NCBI GenBank assembly: GCA_012932865.1 | Contig: SAXG01000006.1 | Coordinates: 558,001 to 622,000 of the forward strand | DNA: 64,000 bases | Direction of reading: 5' to 3' | Source of the DNA: Amylostereum areolatum | Lineage: Eukaryota; Basidiomycota; Agaricomycetes; Russulales; Stereaceae | In this document: piece after piece, positions 11,686 through 23,600 of the stretch | How positions within the stretch are numbered: position 1 is the first letter of the stretch | Layout: each line of letters starts with the position of its first letter | Position numbers and translations under genes: made by a program | Notes under the pieces: model-generated | The model's database searches: none | Seen by the model: the letters and a program-made list of their open reading frames with translations, nothing else | What the model was told of the DNA's origin: nothing

Positions 11686-12981
11686 TTATACCGCTAAGGT
11701 CTCGAATGAGGGTCGCTTCTCGAGGATGCCGTCCACGATGCCGAACTGGAGGGCCTCTTGCGCTGCGCACATGCGTTCACGTCAGGAAATCCGCCGGGCT
11801 TCCAGAGACGCGAGGCGGGCGACGTACCGGTCATGAAGTAATCGCGCTCGAGCGCGGTTTCTGCGTGCGACGGGTGAGTCCCAAGGTAAAAGGCGAGGAA
11901 AGGAGGGGGAAAAAGAGAAGGCATCCGCGTGCCACGCACCGAACCGCTGCATGCCCTGCTCGACCGACTCGTCCGTCTGGGCGCAGTGGCGCTGGTAGAT
12001 GCCCGTGAGCAGCTTGCGGATGCGAAGGATCTCCTTGGCGTGGATGGCGATGTCGGAGGCTTGGCCGGATGCGCCGCCGGAGGGTTCTGGGAATGGGTGG
12101 AATGAGGACGGCGGGAGGGAGCGAGGGGGAGCAGGGGCGTACGGTGGATCATGATGCTGGCGTTGGGGAGACAGTGGCGTTTGCCCTTCTCGCCTGCGGG
12201 GAGGGGGGTTGATGCTACGTCAGTGGAAGGGGGAGGGAAAGGCGCACCTGCGGCGAGGAGGAGGGAGCCCATGGAGGCGGCTTGACCTACGCAGTAGGTG
12301 TGTATGGGCGAGGAGACGTACTGCGATCGACCCGGCGCGGTAGTAAAGAGAGGGTCAGTGCGCGCAACGTCTCGGGGATAGCGCGAGGCTCAAACCTGCA
12401 TCTGCACTCATCAGTGGTCGAATCCGACGAGTGAAAGGGGGGTGGGGACGGGCGCGCTCACTGTGTCGTAGATGGCGAGACCGGCGGTGACACTTCCGCC
12501 GGGGGAGTTGATGTAGAGGTGGATGGGCTTCGAGGTCTCTTCGGCTTCGAGGAAGAGCAGCTGGGCGACGATGAGGGCGGAGTCGGTGTCCCGGATCTGC
12601 GCCGAGGATGGGTTCGTGTGCGTGCGCGGGCGAGGACGGCGCGAAGGGAAAGGGCTTACGGGGCCGTAGAGCATGATCACGCGCTCGCGCAGAAGGCGGG
12701 AGAAGATGTCGTAGGAGCGTTCGCCGCGGCCCTGCGCGGGGGGGCGGGGGGCGGGTTAGTTCGGCGACGATGGACGGAGGGCACGGCGGAGGGGTCGAGC
12801 GCGAACGCACGGTTTGTTCGATGACGATGGGAACGAGGCCGTTGCTCTGTGGCTCGGACCACTGCGAAGGGGGAGGAGGCGAATGGAGGGAGGCGGGGAG
12901 CCACGGCGTGTGCAGGCGTCGGGCGTGGGCGCGCAGAGGGCGGCGGACGGCGGCGAGGGACGGACGGAGAAGGCTGGCCAT
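11686..12981 (-). CDS. CLPP: Mitochondrial ATP-dependent Clp protease, proteolytic subunit ClpP
   Basis: The start at 12981 gives an Arg-rich presequence ([20 protein letters not shown]) typical of mitochondrial import. Exons then give [33 protein letters not shown] and [20 protein letters not shown]. Next come the oxyanion-loop segment [17 protein letters not shown], the catalytic Ser segment [14 protein letters not shown] and the catalytic His segment [17 protein letters not shown]. The tail has [17 protein letters not shown] and ends RPSFETLAV. Seven or so short introns, all phases consistent and no frame break. It forms the heptameric-ring protease of the mitochondrial matrix that works with ClpX. 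Divergent from BRL1, with a 282-bp gap. Confidence 0.95.
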
Positions 12982-13263
12982 TGTGTATTTGTCGGTTTCT
13001 CGAGTTGGATCGTTGCCACTGTGATTTGCCGGGGGGTGCGGAGAGAACAATGGGCGTGGGGCCGCTGTGTTGGGGGACACGGTGTCGTGAGGAAAAGGCC
13101 GCGCGACGCGTTTCTTTTCTCGCCTGTGACTTGTCACTTCAACCTGGGGCTGGCCGGCCACTCTCGCCTCCCTCACGACTCCTCTACGCACGACAGCACG
13201 AACACAGTCAAACCCGACATTCTGTCGCTTCTTTTCCACCTCCATAACACGCTTTTCCAGCTC

Positions 13264-14815
13264 ATGGCCACGCCACTGCGCGCTCACCGGTCCACGGAGG
13301 CCCCGATGGACTACGAGTTCACCTCCCGTCCCAACGCAACCCCCGCCTGGAAAACACCTCAAAAACGTACGTCCCCCCATCCACCCTCCAGCATCCTCGA
13401 ATTCACCCCCCGGTCGAATCGCAGGACCCCGCAACGACCTCGCCGCCTCGATGCCGTCGCTCACCCCACGCGAATCCTCGCCCTCGCCCTTCCCCACCTT
13501 CGGCACCGGCGCCTCGACCCCCTTCATCCTCGAGCATCGTCTCCCCAGCACGCCCCACCCGCCCGCATGGGCCCCTCCGTCCACGTTCTCGCCCACGAAG
13601 GCGTTCCCCCCTCAGCCCGACGTGGCCGACGTGGACATGGCCGAGCCGAGCCCGCCCAGAGCGGCGGACGGGGACAGGGCGCGCCCCGTCGCGCTGGGGG
13701 GCATGCGACGGGTGTTCAAGGCGCGGCAGGCCAGTCCGAGGAAGGGGACGACGATGCAGGTGGCGGTCGCGCGGAGGCGGGCGAGGGTGGAGGTGGAGGA
13801 GGACACGGACGAGGAGAATGGGGACGGGGGGGACACGGAGGTGGACGATGCGAGCGAGGACGAGGGGAAAGGAAGTCCGCGCAAGGCTCGGGCGTTGGCT
13901 CGGGCGTTGGCGCGGACGACGTCGCACCACTACACGCTGAATATGCCGTCGCCGGCGGTGCCGTCCCTGGACACGCCCTACGTCCTCCTAGGGTGAGTGA
14001 CTACTTTCGCCTTTCGCGGGTGTGGACGGAAAAGGCTGAGGGGACGGTTCGCAGATACTTGCAGTTCTTCTTCAACCTGTCGCTCATCCTTCTGTTTCTG
14101 TACCTGGCGGTGCAGTTCATACTGACAGTGCAACGTGACGTCGAGCAGCGCATCTCCGAGTATTCCATTGGTACGTGGTCTCTTTCCCTTCGCAACGCCA
14201 GCGCGCGCGCGGTTGGTCGTGTATGCTTAACTTTCAAAACTGACGTGCGCGCGAATGGACCCAGACATCGTGCAGGAGATCACGAATTGCGCGGCGCAGT
14301 ACAAGGCGAACATGTGCGGAACGAACGCGGTCCCGGCGATGATGCGCCAGTGCGGGGCATGGGATACGTGCATGAACCGAGACCCGACGATCGTGGGGCG
14401 GGCGCGGGTGAGCGCGGAGCTGATCGCGGAGGTCGTGAACAGTTTCGTGGAACCGATCAGCTGGAAGACGTTGGTGCGTCCCCTTTGCGGTCTTTCCCAG
14501 TTGGGCTCGCGCTCACGTGATGCGGTCACTCATCATCCACAGGCGTTCACGCTGTCGTCGCTGGCGTTTCTGACGATATTCATCAACGCGCTGTTGTCGC
14601 TGTACCGATCGCGGCACGTACCGCCCGCCCCGAACGCGGGGGTGGGGGCGGGGGCGGGGGCAGTGCATCATCAGCCGTCGTTTGCACTGCCGCCCGCGAC
14701 GCCGTTCGGACCGGGGCCGTATCTGCATAGCCAGGGATGGATGGCGGATGAAGCGGTTGAGACGCCGAGCCGAAGACGGAGGCTGGAGGGCGGTGGGGCA
14801 GCGAAGGTGCGGTGA
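13264..14815 (+). CDS. BRL1: BRL1/BRR6 nuclear-envelope protein
   Basis: Five exons (13264-13366, 13425-13992, 14055-14170, 14265-14473, 14543-14815) give 422 residues. The N-terminus is disordered, with Ser/Pro and a long acidic/basic stretch. Two membrane helices (FFFNLSLILLFLYLAVQFIL and LSSLAFLTIFINALLSLY) flank the lumenal domain. That domain has the family's four cysteines: ITNCAAQYKANMCG and QCGAWDTCMNRDP. This is the di-sulfide-bridge domain of Brl1/Brr6, ER and nuclear-envelope proteins needed for nuclear pore assembly and membrane lipid balance. All introns are canonical and phases agree. Confidence 0.92.
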
Positions 14816-14913
14816 ACGGGGACGTCCGATGCAGGAACTGCTGTACTATCGAGTCGTGCAAGCGTTAACGTTGATTGAAGAGAACTCGTGGGAGGCACGT
14901 GGCAGAGGAGGGC

Positions 14914-14952
14914 GAGCGTGGACGGTGAGCGTGGACGGTGAGCGTGGACGGT
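14914..14952. repeat. Three tandem copies of a 13-bp unit
   Basis: The unit GAGCGTGGACGGT occurs three times head to tail with no mismatch, about 100 bp downstream of the BRL1 stop. Probably a young minisatellite in the 3' region. Confidence 0.8.
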
Positions 14953-16330
14953 CGGAAGCGGCAGTCGACGGTCTATTCAGAGCCATCGATCTTCGCTTCC
15001 TCCCCACCCATTCATTTCGCTTTCTTCGTCCAGGCGCTTCCGCGGACAAAGGCAAAGGCAAGGGCGGGGACCGGGATCGCGGCCTGGGTCTCAAGTGACA
15101 ACGCCGGGCCAAGGAATGTACGCCCATGACGTTCGTCTTTTCTCTTATATTCCCCGATCCTTCTCTTGCGATCCGATCGTAGACCGTCCTGCGTTCCATC
15201 TCCGACCCTTTGTCCCACAACCTTGTTTCACCCACCACTTCTATCCTCACTTTCCCAGCCGCTGTCCACGCGTAAACTTGTCTCGATCCGGATAGAATGC
15301 ACACCTATCGATCAACCGACCACCTCTTCGTCCCCCCCCCGCAGTCCACTCTCCCCCTTCCTGCTCTCGTATTCGTGACGTTCGTTCACCTCCACGTGGC
15401 CCCACTCCCTCGACATTCACGTTCACTCCCCGTCTCGCATCCGTCCCATCTCCACCATCTCCATCCAGCGCCCTTTCGCCTGTCTCCTAAGTACTTATTG
15501 ACCACTAGCTCACCAGTCGATTTATTGCCCACCCCCACGGCCCGCTGATGGGTCGGGCGTTCGGACTGGTGGCCCCTACAATGCACCTTACATGTAAGGA
15601 CACCGAGCGCCGCTACTTAAATTGGGAGCTATCGTGTGTCGACGGCTCGGCGGTCGCCAGCGAGCATCAGATCCGTCGTCGCCGGTTGCGCCCCCTCCAG
15701 CTGGATCGTAGGATCGTGGGCGAATCATCCGTCCTTCTGCCACCGTGGCGTGCACGCTAATTGCCCTTGCGGTGAGTGTTGATATTTACGATCGTCGACC
15801 CGACAAGCCTGACAGGCCCAGGGTCCTTCCTTCCTGCCTTCCTTTAAACTGCCTCGTGCCCGAGACCCCTTCCTCCCTAGACGCCCCCGGCCTGCGCCGC
15901 AAATTGGTGCCGCGCCGCACTAATATCGCGCATCGCGCTTTTTCCTGAACGGAAGGCCGGAAGGGCGTAGGCCGTTCCCCCACAATCCTACAGGTGACCG
16001 CCGCGTTCTCGGCGGCGCGTCGTCCTTCGTGCCTTCTGTCACGGCGCGACCCGGTCCCCTGCCGTAAGCAAGTAAAAGACGCGAGCGACGACTGCTGATC
16101 TGCGCGAGAGTCTAAATTAAATACGTCCGCGCGTAAGTACATGGCCTGCACAGGCTGCAAGCGGCGCACTTCGAAGAAGCGCCAGACGCCCTTTTCCACC
16201 GACGCTGACCAATCCATGACGCCCGCGGGCAGAGCATGGTGGTCAGTCGAGTACGTGGTAAATGTTACGGTATGCAGAGTGCACGCGACCCCAGGATCCG
16301 ATCCGTGTACTTACATGGCATGTGGGTGCG

Positions 16331-16352
16331 TATGTATTGCATGCAATACATA
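16331..16352. repeat. 22-bp perfect palindrome
   Basis: The half-site TATGTATTGCA is followed directly by its reverse complement. It contains ATTGCATGCAAT. Perfect symmetry of this length in a gene-poor stretch could be a dimeric DNA-binding site or a small hairpin; no role can be assigned. Confidence 0.8.
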
Positions 16353-16850
16353 GTTACTATGCGAACAAGAACCCAGTCGCGTTCAACCAGGTTCAGGTTC
16401 GACTTGGACGGAGAAGGAGATCACACCGTGCAAAACACATGGCTCCAACTCGCACCCATTCCTGCCTAGCTAGCTTCGCTACTATACATCCATTTCGCAC
16501 TCCGGGAACGCGCCCTTCCAGAAGCCATGACTGGGAAAGGAAGAGCGCGTCGGCCATTCGCTCTGATAACGTTGATCAGCGGAAGCCCCCCGTCCGTTCC
16601 GCATGCGTGGGCAAACGCTCACGCTGACCCACAGGGCAGACGTCGCGGGATTGTAGCAAGTACTTACAGCACTATAGTGTGCTTCCTTACGTGCGCGCTT
16701 GGAGGCTGCTTCGACAGGTTCCTCCCCCCTCTCAGCGCAGCTCGGCGCCAGCCCGCTTTCGGGTCGAGGTTCGCGGAGAACGTGAACGAGCGTGAGGGTC
16801 GGGCGGGGACTATGACTCCGGGGGAAGAAGAGGACCCATCGAATGCCGAG

Positions 16851-16889
16851 CACACGCACGCACGCACGCACGCACACACGACACGACAG
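16851..16889. repeat. CA/CG-rich microsatellite, mostly (CACG)n
   Basis: A run of CACG/CACA units with small interruptions. Simple-sequence DNA, no gene nearby. Confidence 0.8.
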
Positions 16890-18328
16890 GAAGAACATGG
16901 TCCTCCAGGATGGGTTGTTTCTTTATGCATGTTCCCTTGCGGCGGTAAGCACGCACCGTAAGTTCAAGCGCATAGCCGCACCCAGGCAGGCCGATATTGG
17001 AGGAGGGGAGGCCTCGCGGCTGGCCTGGCAACGAGCCCTGGCGCACGTCAATCTCGCGTTTTGACATCTCTGCGGAGGGGGGGGGGGTAAGGGTATAAGG
17101 GTACTAAGTATACGTGCCCGGACTTGGGACTTGGAGCTTGGACGCTCGGACGACGCGGTAAGAACTATATCCGACCGGGATTTGGTTAGCCCGTCCAGGT
17201 TGAGGAAAGCCTTGAAGGGCATGAAGGGGGATGCCTGGGGATGCGCGCCTTCTCAGAGGCCCCCCCTCGAAGCCTGGACGTCTTCTCCGCCGCGAGGGTC
17301 AGGGTCTCCTGCCAAGGTTACAAAGACGCCGGGCGGGGAGATGCCTGTATTACATACAGCTGCCGCGGGGTTTCCCAGAGCGCACAGATCCATTTGGAGA
17401 GATCGTTGTATTTCGTCCTGCATGACGTCCTCTGAGCATTATGTCCGAGGCGTGGGTGTGCCGTCCTTACATATGGGACGGAAAGCGCCATGTCACGCCT
17501 TGCCCGTCGAAGCCTTCTCTTCCCTGCGAGGGGCGCAGTTCAGTTACAGTAAAGTCTGTATGGTGTGGGACAGGATCTCTGCGGGATATTTTTATGTATA
17601 TCAGCGCCCGAGGAAGGCAGGTCGGTGCAGTCTAACCTTTACATCGGTACTTAGCAGTAGCTGGCCCTTGCGATGCAAGGTTCTACCCGGCGCGGCCCGT
17701 CTGAATCCAGCTGGATCCGCGCTTTTCTTCGAGGGGTGGGGTGCACTTATACCTACCGAGCGGACTTCTAGCCTGGCCGGTTCGGCGCGTTTGTTGCGGT
17801 CATATTTAGGTCGCGGTTCGTTCGTTGTCGATGCGGTCACGGAGAGCTCCATCTGGAAGGGATACCAAAGATTAAGGTCAGTCGGCGGCGGAGATGGGTC
17901 GGATCGTGGGCGATACGCTTGCGTTGAATCGTTGGAACGATAGGGACCGGATCAAGGCCGGCGTGCGTGTCTGTGATGTATGTACATACATAACGATATC
18001 CCACCGCGCCTCGTGGGATAGATGCCCGATGGGTTTGAGGCAGTTTACAGGGTGAAAGTTGATCGCACTCTCGTCACTGATTCTGGATCGGAAGCGTGCT
18101 TGAAAGGGGGCGGTGGAAGAAGAATGGACGATTGGATACAAGTAGGCTGGTTCTCGAGCGAGGGGGCGCGGAGCCGCCGTACGTTCTGTTGTACAAACAT
18201 ATGGATCGAAAAGAAAGAAAAGAGAATCTATGAGCCCAAGCGAGTGCCTCCACCCAATCGAGCGACGCGACCAGGAGCGAGGAAAGAGACTGAGAAGCCG
18301 AGAAAGAACGTCGACGGGCGCGCCAGTG

Positions 18329-18700
18329 TTATTTGCTCCCGCCGCCTCCAGAAGCGGCGGCCGCTTTCTCCTCTTCCTTTTTCTGCGCAGAAAGAAAGAG
18401 GGTGAGTGACGGGAGGCCGTGACAGGACGTACCGACGCACCTTTTGCTTCATGCGCAAGTTCTCCGCGTCCCTGGGTGTTGAGCCGAGTTACACGACGTG
18501 AAGAGAAGGCGAGGACAGGAAACGGGAAGACTGACTGCTCTTTGCGTTTGGCGAGGCCGCTGGCGCTCTCTTTGGGTTTTCCCTTGGCGGCGGCAGCTTT
18601 CTTCTGGGCCTTTTGACGGTCCTGCTCGCGCTGGTTTCCACCTAGAGGGTCTTGAGAAGGCTGGAGTGGGGAAGATGGGGACAGTCTACGTACGGGTCAT
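18329..18700 (-). CDS. Small SERF/4F5-family protein
   Basis: Reading the minus strand from ATG at 18700, four tiny exons (18694-18700, 18536-18641, 18441-18471, 18329-18382) splice to a 65-residue protein. It starts MTRGNQREQDRQKAQKK and continues KPKESASGLAKRKE and DAENLRMKQKKKEEEKAAAA. This is the signature of the small EDRK-rich (SERF/4F5) family, highly charged, disordered proteins that bind nucleic acids and promote amyloid formation in animals. Donors and acceptors are canonical and total length is divisible by three. No single exon exceeds 106 bp, so simple open-frame searches miss it. Isolated in a gene-poor region. Confidence 0.88.
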
Positions 18701-20611
18701 GACGGGAGCGTGAGGTAGCGTGTACGATGTCGGGACGGGGGCGGTCCGGTGGTGGCCAGAGAAATCGATGGTCACGTTGTGACTGCGTTGTCGTTACGGG
18801 AGAGTCACGTTGACGTGGCTACGGGGGGATGACACGTGCATTGAGTTTGGAGGGGCGCCTGATATGGAACAAAGCGTGTGGGCGTGGTGTGCGTCCGATT
18901 TAGCAGGACCGCGCGGACGTCGTGAGAGAAGGGGAAAGGGTTTGGATGCCGAAGTCGACCGGGCGTTCGGACAGATCGGCCCAGAAAAGGAAAGGCGCCG
19001 AACTGGGGGGAAGGGAGGAGCAGAAGAAGGCGATGGAAGCAATTTTTGCACAGGCTCTGGATCAGGGGAAAGGTTGACTCGGTTGTCGACGCGATCAGAT
19101 GGGGATCTGAGATCCAAGAATAAATGAACGCGAAAGGGCTTGCCTGAAGGGATCAACCCCGCGGAGAATTCCATCAACCCGCTTCACTGCATCATTGCCC
19201 TCCAATTTGACTTCGGTCCGGGAACCTGTCATTTTACTTCACTTCGGGATTCAGAAGGCGATCACGCAGGCGGGACGGCTTGCATCGAAGCCATATCGCC
19301 CCCGAGCTTTGCGGCTCCCGACTACGCCCCGTCGTACTGCTCTCCAGGGCGTCCTCCGATGCCCTTATCCAGCTGGTGCTGCAGCAAAGGAAGTCGAGTT
19401 TCGGGTTCCGCGCTCAACGCAATGCAATGCAAATTGATCCGACCTGGTATGTACGCCACGCCGGCGCCCCTTTACATGAGCGGTATGACACCAGCCGCCA
19501 TCTTGGAAAACGATCTTCGACGCGCTGCCATTCATGATTCCGGCCGCCGGCGAATCCAAACACGGCATCCAACGCCGTCGCGATTGGGGGTTTGTCGCCA
19601 ATGGAATGTTTCAGTTGGATACGACGATGTAGACGCCGAAAGGGGAGAGAGAGCATTCTCCGAGACAGGGAAGCGAAAGCGAGGGCGCGGTTGCGGGCTG
19701 ACGGGAAGGGATTTTGTGGCGACCGGTCGAGTGAGAGGGACGACGGAGATGTCGGAGACGAGGGACGATGACTTGACTTGTTTGTTGCATGATGAAGGTG
19801 CGGATGTTTCCGGGAGGATCTCGATCGTAAGGAGGGTTTTTCTAACCTGATTGGGAACGCGCGCCTGACAACCCCGCAATCGCAAAATCGAAGCAAGCTT
19901 TGGCAGGTCGACCTCGATTGGTCGCCTGAAGTGCTTCCGCCATCCGAATCCGAGTCCGAATCCGACCAATGACACACCCATCACCTGTATAAACCATCAT
20001 CCCTCCCCTCAACTGATCCCTTCAGATGCCCACATCGGCGACCACACAGGCTGGTCGGGAGGTGAGAGTGGCGGGAGGAGGGAGGGCGGGTATAGGCAAG
20101 GCGATGTGACGGCGTCAGTGGGAGGTGCGAAGCTCGGCGGCAGGCTGCGTGGTGCGTGGTCGCTTACCACGCCGAGAGATCTTCCCCGATCTGAGGCACG
20201 CCCCCTACGCCTTTGCATCCGGCAGATCCACCACGCGACCCCGAGCCGCCCCCATTCTAAATTAGGTTACGTTCATCGTCCGACGCCGGCCAACGTCCTG
20301 TTCGCGTCGTTGCGGTTGGAGGGCGGGCGACCTCTCGGTGGTCGAACGTGGACGATGGAAAGTGAGAAGAAAAGAGAAAGAGAAAGAGAAAGAGAAAGAG
20401 GGAAAGAGGACGTCGGCAGACATCGGCGGGTTGTGGTGTGAAAAGGAAGGCACGGCGGAAAGAAGGCAGGAGGATTGATAGAGGAGATTGGATCTGACGT
20501 GGACGGAGGACCTGAACCCGCGTACCGCTATAAGTATCCTTCGTGCCCCCGCGCTAACGAGCCCTTTCCCCCTTCTCGCTTCCCCCCCTTCCCCCGTCCC
20601 TCTCCCTACCC
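18701..20611. other. Gene-poor interval and CYC8 promoter
   Basis: No supported gene. Contains a short TCCGAG/TCCGAA tandem (around 19945-19965), a purine microsatellite (20370-20402) and pyrimidine-rich DNA just before the CYC8 start. Open frames on both strands near 19140-19980 overlap each other and show no family features. Confidence 0.4.
20370..20402. repeat. GAAAGA hexanucleotide microsatellite
   Basis: Purine tract of repeated AGAAAG units about 210 bp upstream of the CYC8 start; it could affect promoter nucleosome positioning. Confidence 0.75.
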
Positions 20612-23600
20612 ATGGCTCTGCGCCACACCCCGCGTCAGGCAGAGCGGGACCTCCGTCTTCACGAACCTCACGCGGTACATCCCCTTCCCCCCCCTCAACA
20701 CCCTCAGCCTCATCTCAACGGCAATGCCGTTGGCCCCCCCGTCGCCCTCAACGGCGGTCCCCATCCCGGCCCATCTCACATCTCTCCCAAGGCCCCTCCC
20801 GCAGGCGCCCCTCCCGCCAACCTTCCCCCCTCCATCCAGAAACTCGTCGATGCCAATGAGCAGACTTGGCTCGTCATCGGTACGCAGTCACCCCTGGTCT
20901 CACCCTCCCTGTGGGCGCAATCCTAATACGCATACAGGCAGTGTCGCGGAGCAGATGAATGATCTGGAACACGCCCTTTCAGCTTACGAAAACGCGCTTC
21001 GCCACAACCCCTACTCTATTCCGGGCCTAACCCAGGTGGCTGGCATCGCCCGCATCAAGGAGAACTATCAGATGGTACATTTCATCTTATCTTCCATATC
21101 TATCCACCCGACTCCGTTCCCTCGGCTCTACCCGTTCCCTCGGCGTTTGCTCACCCATCTCCGCAGGCGGTTGATTACTTCCAGCGTGTGCTCAACTTGC
21201 AACCTGAGAACGGCGAGATATGGAGCGCCCTCGGTAACCCCCCCTTTTTTTCTGCACTCGTCACTACGCGTACTCACCGCCCGATCTTAGGCCACTGCTA
21301 TCTGATGCAGGACGACCTCCAGAAGGCGTACCAGGCGTATCAACACGCCCTCTACTCCTTGCCGAACCCCAAGGCAAGTCCGACATTGCGCCGTTCTCCG
21401 CCCCCGCGCTTACACCCCTTTTCTACCAGGAAAATCCGAAGCTGTGGTACGGCATCGGCATCCTCTACGACCGTTACGGCTCGCTGGACAATGCTGAAGA
21501 AGCATTCTCCTCCGTCCTCAAAATGGACAAGGGTGAGTCTGCCGCCCGCTACGCCGCTATCGGCGGTGCTAACACGATCGGTAGACTTCGACAAATCAAA
21601 CGAGGTCCTTTTCCGGCTGGGGATCATCTACAAGCAACAAACAAAGTATGACGAGAGCCTGCGGTGCTTCGAGAAGATACTCCGCAATCCGCCCAGTCCC
21701 CTCGCCAACGCGGACATCTACTTTCAGATCGGGCACGTGTACGAACAGCAGGGTGACGTGAGCTCTATTTCATGCTCCTTCCTTTCGTCGCCTCATGTTT
21801 CTAAGCAGCACAACCATGCGCGTGAAGCGTATGAACGCGTTGTTCACGAAAACCCCGGGCACGCAAAGGTTCTCCAGCAGCTCGGATGGCTTTACCATCA
21901 GGACGGACCCTCGTTCCAAAATCAGGAGTTGGCCATCCAGTATTTGACGAAGAGCCTCGAAGCAGGTAGATCAAATGAACCACTAGTCGATTCCTTCGTC
22001 TGACGTGCATTCATAGACCCGTCGGACGCACAGAGCTGGTACCTTCTCGGACGTGCCTTCATGGCCGGCCAGAAGTACAACAAGGCGTATGAAGCCTATC
22101 AACAGGCTGTTTACCGCGATGGCCGCAACCCGACCTTCTGGTGCTCGATCGGCGTACTCTATTTCCAGATCAACCAGTACCGCGATGCCCTCGACGCCTA
22201 TCTCCGCGCGATCAGGATCAATCCTTACATTCCTGAGGTGTGGTTCGACCTCGGTAGCCTCTACGAGAGCTGCAACAACCAAATCGGCGACGCGATCGAC
22301 GCGTATTCCCGGGCGGCCGAGCTAGACCCACAGAACATAGCGATCACACAACGTCTGCAGGTTCTGAAGCACTCGCAAGCTACGGGTGCGCAGATCTCGG
22401 CGGCGCCAGCGCCTCAGGATGTTCATCCCACTGCATACGCAAACGCGGCGGTCCCTGCACCTTCTGGTCTCGGTGGCCCACCTCTAATGATGCACGGCGG
22501 TGTGAGCGCGCGTCCCATGTTCCGCGCCGACTCGCGGGGCCCTGTCGAATCCAACCAGGCCCTTCCCCCTCCTCCTCCCCATGCGGCCGGTCGCACCTCG
22601 CCTGCTCCCTTCCGAGGTGGACCCCCACCTCCTGTTGTCATCGACGAGTCGAGAATCCCTACGGGGCATCACCAACTAGCTCCGATGGACGTCGACCATC
22701 CACTTCCGCCGCCGGGCCCGCGTGAAGTTGGCAACGGCTATTTGCCGTTAGGACGCGAAGCATCGTCATCTGGCCGTCTTTCCCACCTTCTTCACCACAC
22801 CCCTCAAGCTCATGAACCAGAGCCTCCTCGCGCCGGGCCGTCGTCGCACGATACTTACTACTCTCGTCACGCCAGGGCGCCATCCATGCCAGCCTCTCCT
22901 CCGTCTGCACATGCGGTTCGTCCTCGCTCACCCGGCACATCACCTTATCAAAGCTACCCCCCTGCATCCCGACCGCCGGTGGGGCCGGGCCAATTGGCTA
23001 CCCATACTCGGTCACCTCACGGCTATCCTCGCGAACCTGGCCCTGGAGGTGTGCCAATGGACCGGACCGCGACATGGGAGGCGCGCGAGTGGGAACGGGA
23101 TCGCGAGCGGGATCGCAGGGCTCGTCCGGGTACGGAGTACCCTCCAGCCCAGCAAGCGCCATACTACCCTCCTCGCGTCATGTCGCCCCCGCCCCAGTCC
23201 CACCGTCGCAGTCCCCGCATTCTCCACGACCGTACTCCTCCGCAGACGTCCCCAGCCTCCGCACATCCCGGTGCGCCGCGAAACCACTGGGACTCGAGGT
23301 ATGGGCCTCCGCCGTCCCAACACATGCCCCCTTCGCCTCGCTCTGCTACCGATCACCACATCGCGCGTCCGGAGCCTATGCAAATCGATTCCCATGTCGG
23401 GCGCTCACGTGCGAGTAGCCGTGCGTACGATACGGCGATCCCTGAGGCGTACTACGACCGCCGTAATGGACCACCGGTACCCGTGGGCAATGGCGTCCGC
23501 GGCTCTGAAAGCCCTCATCTTTCTCAGCGTGGCATGATGCCCTTGGACTCCAAGACACGTAGTCGGAGGGGGACCAAGGACAAGGAGCCCGAGATGCTCG

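Larger units (their letters stand above)
14816..18328. other. Gene-poor 3.5-kb interval
   Basis: No gene could be supported. It holds a 13-bp triple tandem repeat (14914-14952), a 22-bp perfect palindrome (16331-16352), a CACG microsatellite (about 16851-16889) and a 16-bp palindrome (17976-17991). A 270-codon open frame at 17131-17943 lacks any recognisable motif and splice context; in GC-rich DNA such frames arise by chance. Confidence 0.4.

Noticed and set aside
12814..14520. 568-codon open frame spanning the ClpP/BRL1 region
   Set aside because: It crosses the ClpP first exon on the opposite strand, the divergent promoter and several BRL1 introns; both real genes are strongly supported.
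17131..17943. 270-codon open frame on the plus strand
   Set aside because: No recognisable motif, composition looks random, no splice or promoter context. Long chance frames are common at this GC content.
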